A DNA stretch of 64,000 nt from the NCBI RefSeq assembly GCF_023736115.1, contig NZ_JAKQZC010000002.1, positions 434,001 through 498,000 on the forward strand, written 5' to 3'. Positions 30,561 to 38,462 of this stretch are shown in pieces; positions within the stretch are counted from its first letter, which is position 1, and every line of letters starts with the position of its first letter. The position numbers were made by a program, and so were the translations under genes. The stretch is from Salinicola avicenniae (lineage in GTDB: Bacteria > Pseudomonadota > Gammaproteobacteria > Pseudomonadales > Halomonadaceae). The notes below the pieces were generated by a model that worked only from the letters and a program-made list of their open reading frames with translations, searched no databases and was not told the origin of the DNA.

Positions 30561-30693
30561 AACCCACCATAACCACCTGATTACCGGGTGTTAACGAATA
30601 ACAATACCGCAGCCATCGTGCCGCCAAGGCCAGCCACGCGGCACGATCCACACCATGGCAAGAACGACGCTTTCCAAACTGAGGGTACAACCG

Positions 30694-31596
30694 ATGATGC
30701 GAATCATCCTGTTTCTGGCAACCAACCTGGCGGTGGTTCTCGTCGCCAGCTTCACGTTGCGCATTCTGGGCGTCGAGCCCTACCTGAATGCCAACGGCAT
30801 GAACATGAACAGCCTGCTGATCTTCTGCTTCGTGATCGGTATGGCCGGCTCTCTCGTCTCGCTGTTCCTCTCCAAGTGGATGGCCAAGATGAGCACCCGC
30901 GCCCAGGTGATCGAACAGCCGCGCAACAGCACCGAACAGTGGCTGCTGGACACCGTCCGCGAACTCTCGCAGCAGGCGGGCATCCAGATGCCGGAGGTCG
31001 CGATCTTCCCGGCACAGCAGTCGAACGCCTTCGCGACAGGCTGGAACAAGAACGACGCACTGGTTGCCGTCTCCCAAGGGCTGCTGGATCGCATGCGCCC
31101 CGAGGAAATTCGCGCGGTGCTGGCACACGAGATTGGCCACGTCGCCAACGGCGACATGGTCACGCTGGCCCTGATTCAGGGCGTGCTCAACACCTTCGTG
31201 ATGTTCTTCGCACGCATCGTCGCGCAGGTCGTCGACAGCTTCCTGCGTGACCGCGACAATGGCGGCGGGCTCGGCTTTCTGGGCTACTTCGCGGTAGTGA
31301 TCGTCGCCGAGATCGTCTTTGGGCTGGTCGCCTCGATCATCGTCGCCTGGTTCTCGCGCTTTCGCGAATACCGCGCCGATGCTGCCGGCGCCAAGTACGC
31401 CGGCGCCGGCGCCATGATCAACGCCCTGTCGCGCCTGAAGGCCGAAACCCAGCAGCCGGATCAGATGCCGGACTCGCTCACCGCCTTCGCCATCACCACC
31501 GGCCAGACACGCAAGGTCATGGAGAAGCTGTTCGCCAGCCACCCGCCGCTGGACGACCGCATTCGCGCACTGAAAGAGTCCGCGTATCGCGAATAA
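30694..31596 (+). CDS. htpX: Membrane protease HtpX
   Basis: 300 residues from ATG 30694 (GAGGG upstream; 30697 is an alternative). Two N-terminal membrane helices (5-25, 40-60), zinc motif HEIGH (145-149) with the third ligand in [10 protein letters not shown] (~E228), and two further helices (~158-175, 190-215). HtpX degrades damaged inner-membrane proteins alongside FtsH. Length matches the E. coli enzyme (293). Confidence 0.95.
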   Translation: MMRIILFLATNLAVVLVASFTLRILGVEPYLNANGMNMNSLLIFCFVIGMAGSLVSLFLSKWMAKMSTRAQVIEQPRNSTEQWLLDTVRELSQQAGIQMPEVAIFPAQQSNAFATGWNKNDALVAVSQGLLDRMRPEEIRAVLAHEIGHVANGDMVTLALIQGVLNTFVMFFARIVAQVVDSFLRDRDNGGGLGFLGYFAVVIVAEIVFGLVASIIVAWFSRFREYRADAAGAKYAGAGAMINALSRLKAETQQPDQMPDSLTAFAITTGQTRKVMEKLFASHPPLDDRIRALKESAYRE

Positions 31597-31608
31597 GGTA
31601 ATGTTTTA

Positions 31609-31693
31609 AGGCAATGTCTCCAAGACAATGTCTCCAAGGCAATGCCTTGATTGCCGGTTATCGCCTCGATGCCCCGCCTCAGCGCGGGGCATC
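31609..31693. repeat. Short tandem repeat and hairpin after htpX
   Basis: A 14-bp unit (AARRCAATGTCTCC type) is repeated nearly three times at 31609-31647. GATGCCCCGC / GCGGGGCATC (31668-31693, loop CTCAGC) forms a strong hairpin without a T-run, probably ending the htpX transcript. Confidence 0.5.
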
Positions 31694-31851
31694 GTCGTCA
31701 TGGCCAATGGTCATGATCTCCTGCCTGTCGGCGCCCCGTGGCGACGCCGACGCGAAATATTTCCGGCTAGCCTGCATCCGCCCTACTTCCTCGCGTGTAT
31801 CCCGCTGGCGAGACGAGTGATCTCGCCATCTTTCACGCAAGGAGAGTGCTC

Positions 31852-32373
31852 ATGAAAGCCATGCCGCTAGCCAGCCTCAGCCTGACCGCCGCCCTATTCG
31901 GCGCTATCGCCCTGCCCGCCGCCGCCGAAATGGTCCCTTCGGATGTCACGCTGCCTGCCGGAAATCGGATCGCCATGGAAACGGTCGGTGTCGGCGAGAT
32001 CACCTACGCCTGCGAGATGAAGGACGGTGCCCATGCCTGGGTCTTCAAGGGACCGGATGCCCGCCTCAACGACGCCGACGGCAAACAGGTCGGCAGCTAC
32101 TACGGACCGCCAGCCACCTGGGAATCCAGTGACGGCTCGGCCATCACCGGAACGCAGGTCGGCACCGCCGATGGCGGCACCGGCAACATTCCCCTACAGC
32201 TGGTGGCAGCCAACCCCGCCGAGGGAGAAGGCCACATGCGTGGTGTGACCTACGTCCAGCGGCTCAACACGCAAGGCGGCGTCGCACCGGACATGGCCTG
32301 CAGCGCGGACAACGACGGCGCGACCGAAGTGGTCGAATATCAGGCGGACTACAACTTCTTCAAGGCCGGCTAA
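31852..32373 (+). CDS. DUF3455 exported protein
   Basis: 173 residues from ATG 31852 (AAGGAGAG upstream). Signal peptide 1-25 (ending LPAAAE). The mature protein matches DUF3455: GVGEITYACEMKDGAHAWVFKGPDARLND, a YYGPPATWESSDGSAITG block and a C-terminal DMACSADND. Two cysteines may pair in the periplasm. The function of the family is unknown to me. It lies 101 bp before an ECF sigma gene and may be one of its targets. Confidence 0.85.
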   Translation: MKAMPLASLSLTAALFGAIALPAAAEMVPSDVTLPAGNRIAMETVGVGEITYACEMKDGAHAWVFKGPDARLNDADGKQVGSYYGPPATWESSDGSAITGTQVGTADGGTGNIPLQLVAANPAEGEGHMRGVTYVQRLNTQGGVAPDMACSADNDGATEVVEYQADYNFFKAG

Positions 32374-32474
32374 GGCAGGCACTTTCCCCCACTGCGCGGG
32401 CTCGCCAAGGCGAGCCCGCGTTGCGTAGACTGGCACCAAACGCCTTCATGGCGCCGGGAACAAGGGATGCACGA

Positions 32475-33029
32475 GTGGCAGCCGAAACGGACCACAATAC
32501 ACTGCTGATGGCCTGCGCCGATGGTGATCATCAGGCACTGCGGGCGATCTACACACTCGAGGGCGCGCGCTTGCTGGGGGTGGTACAGCGCATCGTGGGC
32601 GACCGCGCGACCGCCGAAGATCTGATCCACGATGCTTTCGTCAAGATCTGGCAAATGGCTCACACCTTCGACCGCGAACGCGGCTCGGGCAAGACCTGGA
32701 TCTTCAGCATTGCGCGCCATCTCGCCCTTAACCATGTTCGTCGCCGTCACCGCGAAGTCACGGTCGATGACGAAACGGCCGAGCGCCTGGAGGCAACCAA
32801 CGCTCTCGCTGCGGCGGCAGAGGCCAGCGATCATTTCGACTGGCTGGGCAAGGGCGAACTGGATCGCTGCCTCGCCGAACTCGACGCGGAACGCCGCAAC
32901 TGCCTGTTCCACGCCTACGTCGACGGCTATACCCATCAGGAAATCGCGACACGCCTCGAGCGCCCGCTGGGCACCGTCAAGGCCTGGATCAAGCGCAGTC
33001 TGACTGCACTGCACGAGTGTCTGACATGA
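32475..33029 (+). CDS. ECF RNA polymerase sigma factor (SigK-like)
   Basis: 184 residues from GTG 32475 with AAGGGA 7 nt upstream; ATG 32448 and 32421 are longer options without sites. Region 2 includes AEDLIHDAFVKIWQ and GSGKTWIFSIARHLALNHVRRR; region 4 includes GYTHQEIATRLERPLGTVKAWIKRSLTALHECL. The stop overlaps the anti-sigma start (ATGA), the usual coupled pair. The SigK/RskA type in proteobacteria is often linked to oxidative or singlet-oxygen stress. Confidence 0.9.
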   Translation: MAAETDHNTLLMACADGDHQALRAIYTLEGARLLGVVQRIVGDRATAEDLIHDAFVKIWQMAHTFDRERGSGKTWIFSIARHLALNHVRRRHREVTVDDETAERLEATNALAAAAEASDHFDWLGKGELDRCLAELDAERRNCLFHAYVDGYTHQEIATRLERPLGTVKAWIKRSLTALHECLT

Positions 33030-33772
33030 GTGACAACACGATGCCCCGAAACGCCGGCGATATCGATGCGCTGGCGGGCGAATACGTGCTCGGTACGCTC
33101 GACATTGAGACACGCCGCGATATCGAGCAGCGACTGCCGGAGGAAGGTGCGTTACGAGCGGCCGTCGAACGCTGGGAAAAGCGCCTGCAACCGTATACAC
33201 GTCTGGCCGAACCGATCGAGCCGCCAGCCGCGCTGTGGGGCCGCATCGAACATACGCTGGCACATGCCTCGCAAGACGCCGTCGTCAGGGATACCCTATC
33301 GCCCCCAACAGGGCCTACCTGGCTGCAGGCGCTCTGGCAAAATCTGAGCCTGTGGCGCGGACTGGCTGTTTGCGGCCTGGCAGGCATGCTCACGCTGGGC
33401 ACTCTGACGGCGCTGAAACCGGCGCAACCCGCCGCGCCACGCTTCCTGGTCGTGCTGATGACACCACAGCACAGCCAGGCCGGCTGGGTGGTTCAGGCCA
33501 GTTCGCCCCGCGACATCGAACTGATACCGACGGGCGGCTTCGAGGTTCCCCCTGGCAAGACGCTGGAATTCTGGACCAAGGCCGACGACTGGGGCGGCCC
33601 GGTATCGCTCGGGCTGATCGAACCCGGCGAAAGTCGCCATCTGAGCCTGGAACACCTACCGCCGCTAGAGGAAAACCAGCTGTTCGAGCTCACGCTCGAG
33701 GACGCCGGCGGGTCGCCGCTCGACCATCCCACCGGGCCGATTCAGTTTATTGGCCGAGCCGTGGCCCTGTAA
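33026..33772 (+). CDS. RskA-type anti-sigma factor
   Basis: 248 residues. The N-terminal cytoplasmic sigma-binding part has the LAGEYVLGTLD motif (16-26). One membrane helix lies at ~111-131 (LAVCGLAGMLTLGTLTAL). The C-terminal periplasmic RskA domain has GGFEVPPGKTLEFWTK and GPIQFIGRAVAL. There is no obvious ZAS zinc motif. It holds the co-encoded sigma at the membrane until a signal triggers proteolysis. Confidence 0.88.
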   Translation: MSDNTMPRNAGDIDALAGEYVLGTLDIETRRDIEQRLPEEGALRAAVERWEKRLQPYTRLAEPIEPPAALWGRIEHTLAHASQDAVVRDTLSPPTGPTWLQALWQNLSLWRGLAVCGLAGMLTLGTLTALKPAQPAAPRFLVVLMTPQHSQAGWVVQASSPRDIELIPTGGFEVPPGKTLEFWTKADDWGGPVSLGLIEPGESRHLSLEHLPPLEENQLFELTLEDAGGSPLDHPTGPIQFIGRAVAL

Positions 33773-34005
33773 CCGTGGCCCTGTAACCACTGCCCGAGCG
33801 TGGGGCGCACGCGCGAAGTCTACAGATAGCGCACTCTTGTCATCCGCCGGTGGCGCCAGACCGCCCGTCATTGCCCCGCGTTGGTGCAACACACTGGTGC
33901 GGCGCCCCGCCGCACGACGGGAAGCCTCCGCGCCGGCTCGCTTTTGTCGGCAACGGTACGCCGCTTGCTTGACGCTCTCCACCCTTCAGGATAGCGAGAG
34001 CCCCC

Positions 34006-35268
34006 ATGTCTTTACCCCAGCCCGACAACGACTATCCGCTGAGCGAGGTCCCGGCGGATGCGCGCAAGCCATTCGCCTCCCTGGCACTGCTACTGCTCGG
34101 CTTTACCTTTTTCACCGCCACCATGTTCGCCGGCGGCCAACTGGGCGCGGCCTTCGACTTCCACGAACTGCTGATGCTAATCGTCGTCGGCAATCTGCTG
34201 CTCGGCATCTACGCTGCGGCCATCGCCTGGGCGGCGGCCCAGTCCGGCCTGAGCACGGCGCTAATGGCGCGTTTCGCTCTGGGGGAGCGCGGCAGCGTGT
34301 TGTCGGATCTGCTGCTCGGCATTACCCAAGTCGGCTGGTATGCCTGGGGCGTGGCAACCATCGCCGATGTCCTGGTCTCCACGCTCTCACTCGCCCCGCT
34401 CTGGCGGCTGCCGTTGATGTTGGTGTTCGGGCTCAGCTTCTGCCTGACCGCCTTCATCGGCTACCGCGGATTGGCGCGCCTGTCGAACCTGGCTGTACCG
34501 GCGATGACCTTGCTTATCCTGATCAGCATGGCGATGGCCTGGCGCGACGGCGGCGGCTGGCAGGGCTTGGCGCTCATTGAACCGGCAAACGGCATGAGCT
34601 GGGCTGCCGGCATGACACTGATCTTCGGCACCTTCGTCTCCGGGGCCACGCAGGCCAGCAACTGGAGCCGTTTCGCGCGCACGCCGCGCCAGGCCGTCAT
34701 CGCGACGCTGCTGGCCTTTGCCGTCGGTAATGGGCTAATGGTGCTGGTAGGCGCCATCGGGGCACTGGTCTACAGTCAGCCGGATATCGTCGACGTGCTG
34801 ATACTGCAGGGGCTCACGCTGATCGGGCTGGCGATGCTGTTCCTCAATCTCTGGACCACGCAGGACAATACCATCTACAACTTCGCCGCGGCCGGCTGCA
34901 ACCTGCTGCGCACGCGCCAACGAGGCTGGGTCACGCTCGGCGGAGCACTGATCGGAACGCTACTGGCCATGGCCGGCATGGATGCGTTGCTGATTCCCTT
35001 TCTCGTCGCGTTGGGCACCTGCATACCACCGCTGGGCGGCGTCATTCTGGCCGACTATCTGCTGGTTCGGCGCGGCACCTATCCGCGCCTTGCGGCGACT
35101 ACGCTACCCACGCTGCACTGGCCGGGCATCATCGCCTACTGCCTTGCCACGCTGGGTGCCTGGCTGGCCACCTGGGCGCCACCACTGGTCGGCATTGCGC
35201 TGGCCCTGCTGCTCTATCCGATCTGCTGCCGCGTCAACCGACGTCCCGCCCTCGAAGCGACTTCCTGA
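34006..35268 (+). CDS. Cytosine/purine permease (CodB-like)
   Basis: 420 residues, about 12 membrane helices, NCS1 family. Family motifs include FTATMFAGGQLGAAFDF in TM1, ALMARFALGERGS, QVGWYAWGV and the central LNLWTTQDNTIYNFAAA region. Similar to E. coli CodB, but no cytosine deaminase gene is adjacent, so the substrate may be another nucleobase or hydantoin-like compound. The ribosome site before ATG 34006 is modest (AGCGAGAG). Confidence 0.85.
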   Translation: MSLPQPDNDYPLSEVPADARKPFASLALLLLGFTFFTATMFAGGQLGAAFDFHELLMLIVVGNLLLGIYAAAIAWAAAQSGLSTALMARFALGERGSVLSDLLLGITQVGWYAWGVATIADVLVSTLSLAPLWRLPLMLVFGLSFCLTAFIGYRGLARLSNLAVPAMTLLILISMAMAWRDGGGWQGLALIEPANGMSWAAGMTLIFGTFVSGATQASNWSRFARTPRQAVIATLLAFAVGNGLMVLVGAIGALVYSQPDIVDVLILQGLTLIGLAMLFLNLWTTQDNTIYNFAAAGCNLLRTRQRGWVTLGGALIGTLLAMAGMDALLIPFLVALGTCIPPLGGVILADYLLVRRGTYPRLAATTLPTLHWPGIIAYCLATLGAWLATWAPPLVGIALALLLYPICCRVNRRPALEATS

Positions 35269-35429
35269 TCCCGGAAACCACTTCTTGGTCCTGGAAACCC
35301 CTTTTGCGTCAATCGCCGGGAAGCGTCACAGCCCCGGCGATCATGGCCGCGACCGCTCGAGCCTGACAACCGGCGCAGGCCATCTCCAATGAGAATGGTT
35401 GACATTCAAAGGCGCGACACCGCAAACTA

Positions 35430-35444
35430 GTTGATAATATCAAC
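35430..35444. promoter_or_regulatory. MarR-type operator
   Basis: GTTGATA-A-TATCAAC, a perfect 7+1+7 palindrome 26 bp before the MarR gene, with a related half at 35397-35409 (GGTTGACATTCAA). It probably mediates autoregulation of the MarR gene and control of the reductase gene downstream. Confidence 0.65.
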
Positions 35445-35470
35445 CATAGCTTCCTACCTTCGAGCTCCCC

Positions 35471-35893
35471 ATGTCCGACACGTCGGTTGGTGAATCACTT
35501 CATCAGCTCATGCACGCCTACAAACGCGCCCTGCGTCGCGCCTACCGCGAAAGCGGGAGCGAGCTGGCGGTATCACACATCCGTACACTCAAGGCGGTCC
35601 GTACCCTGAGCCCATGCACGGCGGGGGAAGTCGCCCAGTGCCTGCAGCGCGACAAGGCCCAGATCACTCGGCTGACGCGCGAGCTGGTCGAGAGCGGCAC
35701 CGTCACACGCACCGCCAATCCCGCGGACGGGCGTAGCCAGCTGCTGGCCCTGACCGAGGCAGGTGAAGCGTTGCTGACCCGCATCGACGCCTGCGAACGT
35801 CACGTCCATGCCGACCTGGCCCGCCACTTGGCCTCGGAAGACCTGGCAGCCTTCGTACGCCTCTCCCGCCTGATGATCGACAATCTTCACTAA
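35471..35893 (+). CDS. MarR family transcriptional regulator
   Basis: 140 residues with the MarR winged helix: CTAGEVAQCLQRDKAQITRLTRELVESGTVTRTANPADGRSQLLALTEAGEALL includes the recognition helix and the D-x-R-S/R wing. Flanking helices form the dimer interface. A palindromic operator lies just upstream. It precedes a siderophore-interacting reductase gene by 38 bp, which suggests control of iron reduction; the inducing ligand is unknown. Confidence 0.9.
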   Translation: MSDTSVGESLHQLMHAYKRALRRAYRESGSELAVSHIRTLKAVRTLSPCTAGEVAQCLQRDKAQITRLTRELVESGTVTRTANPADGRSQLLALTEAGEALLTRIDACERHVHADLARHLASEDLAAFVRLSRLMIDNLH

Positions 35894-35931
35894 GCCACAT
35901 CCACTGAGCCCCCTCCACTGAGGAATCCGCC

Positions 35932-36696
35932 ATGCCCAAGCCCGCACCGCGTCGCTATACCCTACTGAAGCGCGAAACCGTCACCCCCAATATGCTGCGC
36001 CTGACTTTCGGCGGCGAGGGCATGCAAGCCTTTCCCGCGGATCAGGAGAGCGCCTATATCAAGCTGATGATTCCGACCGGCGAGGCCGAAGACGGCACGC
36101 CGCGCAGTGCCACGCGCACCTATACCGTGCGCCGCCAGCGCGACGACGAGATCGATGTCGATGTGGCCATGCATGAGGATGCCGGCCCGGCGGCTGCCTG
36201 GGCCCGCTCGGCCAACCTGGGCGAGCGTCTCATGATTGGCGGCCCGGGGCCGGTCAAGCGGCTTCCGCAAGCGGCCGACTGGTACCTGCTGGTCGGGGAC
36301 ATGACCTCGCTGCCGGCGATCGGCGCCAACCTGGAACGGCTTCCGGCCGATGCCCAGGGCTATGCGATCATCGAGGTGACCAGCGAAGTGGATATCCAGT
36401 GGTTCGACCTGCCACCGGCCATGCGCGTCAACTGGCTGATCAACCCGAACCCGGGCAGCGACAGCGAGCGCCTGGTCGGCGCCCTGCGCGACTTCGACTG
36501 GCTGCCGGGCGTGCCGGGCATCTGGGTGGCGTGCGAGTTTTCGGCGATGCGCAAGCTGCGCCGCCATTTGATTGACGATCGTGGCGTCGACAAGCGCGAG
36601 ATGTACATTTCCAGCTACTGGAAACGGGGCAGCAGCGAGGATGGTCACCGCGTGGTCAAGCGAGAGGATGCCGAGCGGGACACCGCCGATACGTGA
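35932..36696 (+). CDS. Siderophore-interacting (ferric-siderophore reductase) protein
   Basis: 254 residues of the SIP/ViuB family. FAD-binding RTYTVR near residue 63, GGPGPVKRLP for the flavin phosphate, YLLVGDMTSLPAIGANLERLP for NAD(P)H, and C-terminal YWKRGSSEDG. E. coli YqjH is the analogue and is regulated by YqjI; here a MarR protein occupies that position. It releases iron from ferric siderophores in the cytoplasm. No siderophore synthesis genes are near. Confidence 0.92.
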   Translation: MPKPAPRRYTLLKRETVTPNMLRLTFGGEGMQAFPADQESAYIKLMIPTGEAEDGTPRSATRTYTVRRQRDDEIDVDVAMHEDAGPAAAWARSANLGERLMIGGPGPVKRLPQAADWYLLVGDMTSLPAIGANLERLPADAQGYAIIEVTSEVDIQWFDLPPAMRVNWLINPNPGSDSERLVGALRDFDWLPGVPGIWVACEFSAMRKLRRHLIDDRGVDKREMYISSYWKRGSSEDGHRVVKREDAERDTADT

Positions 36697-36720
36697 GGGA
36701 GGCGCGAGACTGAGCCGATG

Positions 36721-36742
36721 CCGGCGCCCCTCCGGGCGCCGG
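36721..36742. terminator. Hairpin between convergent genes
   Basis: CCGGCGCCC / GGGCGCCGG stem with a CTCC loop lies between the reductase stop (36696) and the pdxB stop (36751), so it can serve both. No T-run. Confidence 0.55.
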
Positions 36743-36750
36743 CGTCACGT

Positions 36751-37902
36751 TCATTTACCGAGCTTGACGCTGAAACCGAAGCCTTCGAGGGCATCGCGCA
36801 GACCGCCCTTGTTCTTCTTCAGCTCCACACGCAGGGTCTGGAACTCCCGCCGCGGCGGATATTCCCGGCGGTAGGCATCGAATCCCGCCGCCATGCCCAG
36901 GCGGCGCCGATAGCGGTCGAAGGCGAGCATATCCCGGCGCACGTCATAGCAGGCGCGGGCGCACATCGACAACGCCTCGAGCGGCGGCGTCCAGCTATGC
37001 AGCACGATCTTGCGCAGCCACGGATCGGGCTTCAACTGCCCCAGCTTCTTGCGGGCCGGCAGGCCGAAATGACGCATGGCCGCTTGGTAGATCATCTCGG
37101 TGCCGAGCATCTTGCCATCCACGCTGTAACCGGCGATATGCGGCGTGCCGATATCGATCAGCTCGAACAGCGCCTCGTCGATGCCCGGCTCGCCTTCCCA
37201 CACGTCGAGCACCGTGCGCAGATCCCCCTGGCGTTCGAGACGCTCGCGCAGCGCCTGCCCATCGAGACAATCGCCTCGCCCGGCGTTGATTAGCACCGTG
37301 CCGGGCTTCAGTGCTTCGATGCGCGTCCGATTCATCAGGTGGTGTGTGGCGTGCTCGCCCCCGCTGACCAGCGGCGTATGCAGACAGAGAATATCGGCCT
37401 GCGCGATCAGCGTATCCAGATCGAGGAAATCTTCGCGCCCTTCGGCGGCGGCCCGCGGCGGATCGCAGATCAGGCATTCGACGTCGAGGTTATCCAGGCG
37501 CGCGGCGAGACGACCACCGACGTTGCCGGCACCGACGATACCGATCGTCTTGCCGCTCAAGGAGAAGCCGTCCTCCTCCGCCAGCAGCAGCAGACTGGAG
37601 AGAACGTAGTCGACCACCGAACCGGCGTTGCTCCCCGGCGCGCTGGCAAAGGCGATACCACGCTCCTCCAGCGCCTGTGAGTCGATATGATCGGTGCCGA
37701 TGGTACAGGTGCCGACGAACTTGAGCCGATCGGCGCCCTCGAGCAGACGAGCATCGACCTGCGTGATCGAACGCACCACAAGGACATCGTGGCCGCGCAG
37801 GCTATCGGCCGTCATCTCGCGCCCGGCCTGTCGCGTCACTTCCCCCAGCTCGCTGAAGAACTCTTCCGCCAGCGGCACGTTTTCATCCACCAGGATGCGC
37901 AT
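36751..37902 (-). CDS. pdxB: Erythronate-4-phosphate dehydrogenase PdxB
   Basis: 383 residues. MRILVDENVPLAEEFFSELG is the PdxB start; the NAD fold includes GIVGAGNVGGRLAARL, then the catalytic-domain parts INAGRGDCLDGQAL and TPHIAGYSVDGK. The C-terminal PdxB dimerisation domain (MLAFDRYRRRLGMAAGFDAYR) distinguishes it from other 2-hydroxyacid dehydrogenases. It performs the second step of DXP-independent pyridoxal-phosphate synthesis. Confidence 0.95.
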   Translation of the reverse strand: MRILVDENVPLAEEFFSELGEVTRQAGREMTADSLRGHDVLVVRSITQVDARLLEGADRLKFVGTCTIGTDHIDSQALEERGIAFASAPGSNAGSVVDYVLSSLLLLAEEDGFSLSGKTIGIVGAGNVGGRLAARLDNLDVECLICDPPRAAAEGREDFLDLDTLIAQADILCLHTPLVSGGEHATHHLMNRTRIEALKPGTVLINAGRGDCLDGQALRERLERQGDLRTVLDVWEGEPGIDEALFELIDIGTPHIAGYSVDGKMLGTEMIYQAAMRHFGLPARKKLGQLKPDPWLRKIVLHSWTPPLEALSMCARACYDVRRDMLAFDRYRRRLGMAAGFDAYRREYPPRREFQTLRVELKKNKGGLRDALEGFGFSVKLGK

Positions 37903-38105
37903 GAAACCTCTCTTGTTGACGAATCATTGCCGGGATCGAGGCAGCATGACGAGTCGACGCACGCGTCGATTTCCTCGGCACTTGCTTTACAATGGTCCTG
38001 GCGTCGAACGCCGCACCCTCCAGTGCCCACGCGTTCGGCGGGAATATATTAGGCCTTGCCTGCCATCGCGAACAAGCCAGAGCCATCGATACCTCAGGAG
38101 TCCGT

Positions 38106-38381
38106 GTGATCGTCCGCTGGGAAAGTGAACATGACTATGTCCTGGTCCATCTGCACCAGGACATGTTCGGAGACTGGATCTTCAGTCGCGCCTGGGGGCA
38201 GATCGGCACCCAATACGGCGGTTTGAAGCACGCGGTCGCCGACAGTTACGCGCAGGCCATGATGTGGGTCGAGGACCTCTCGCATATTCAGGCCGCCCGC
38301 GGCTATCGCAAGGTGCTGGAAGCCGATGACGACAGCCCGGAAGGCCGCAAGGCCGTCGCTCAGCTTTCGCTGCTGGACTGA
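38106..38381 (+). CDS. Small WGR-like domain protein
   Basis: 91 residues from GTG 38106 with AGGAG 5 nt upstream; an in-frame ATG at 37992 has no site. VRWESEHDYVLVHLHQDMFGDWIFSRAWGQIGTQYGG fits the WGR pattern (W..., D-x-F-G-x-W, W-G-x-I-G), a domain found in PARPs and small bacterial proteins and presumed to bind nucleic acid. The C-terminal helix includes EGRKAVAQLSLLD. It sits between pdxB (divergent) and rlmKL (convergent). Function unknown. Confidence 0.65.
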   Translation: MIVRWESEHDYVLVHLHQDMFGDWIFSRAWGQIGTQYGGLKHAVADSYAQAMMWVEDLSHIQAARGYRKVLEADDDSPEGRKAVAQLSLLD

Positions 38382-38462
38382 TACCGATCCCACTCACCGT
38401 CGCCCCAGCCTCTACCGCCCAAGCCCCGATCCTCGCGCCCGCGCGCGAGGATCGACATGCCC

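Noticed and set aside
34006-35268. Naming the permease codB
   Set aside because: NCS1 members transport several nucleobases and related compounds, and no codA is adjacent, so no gene symbol was assigned.
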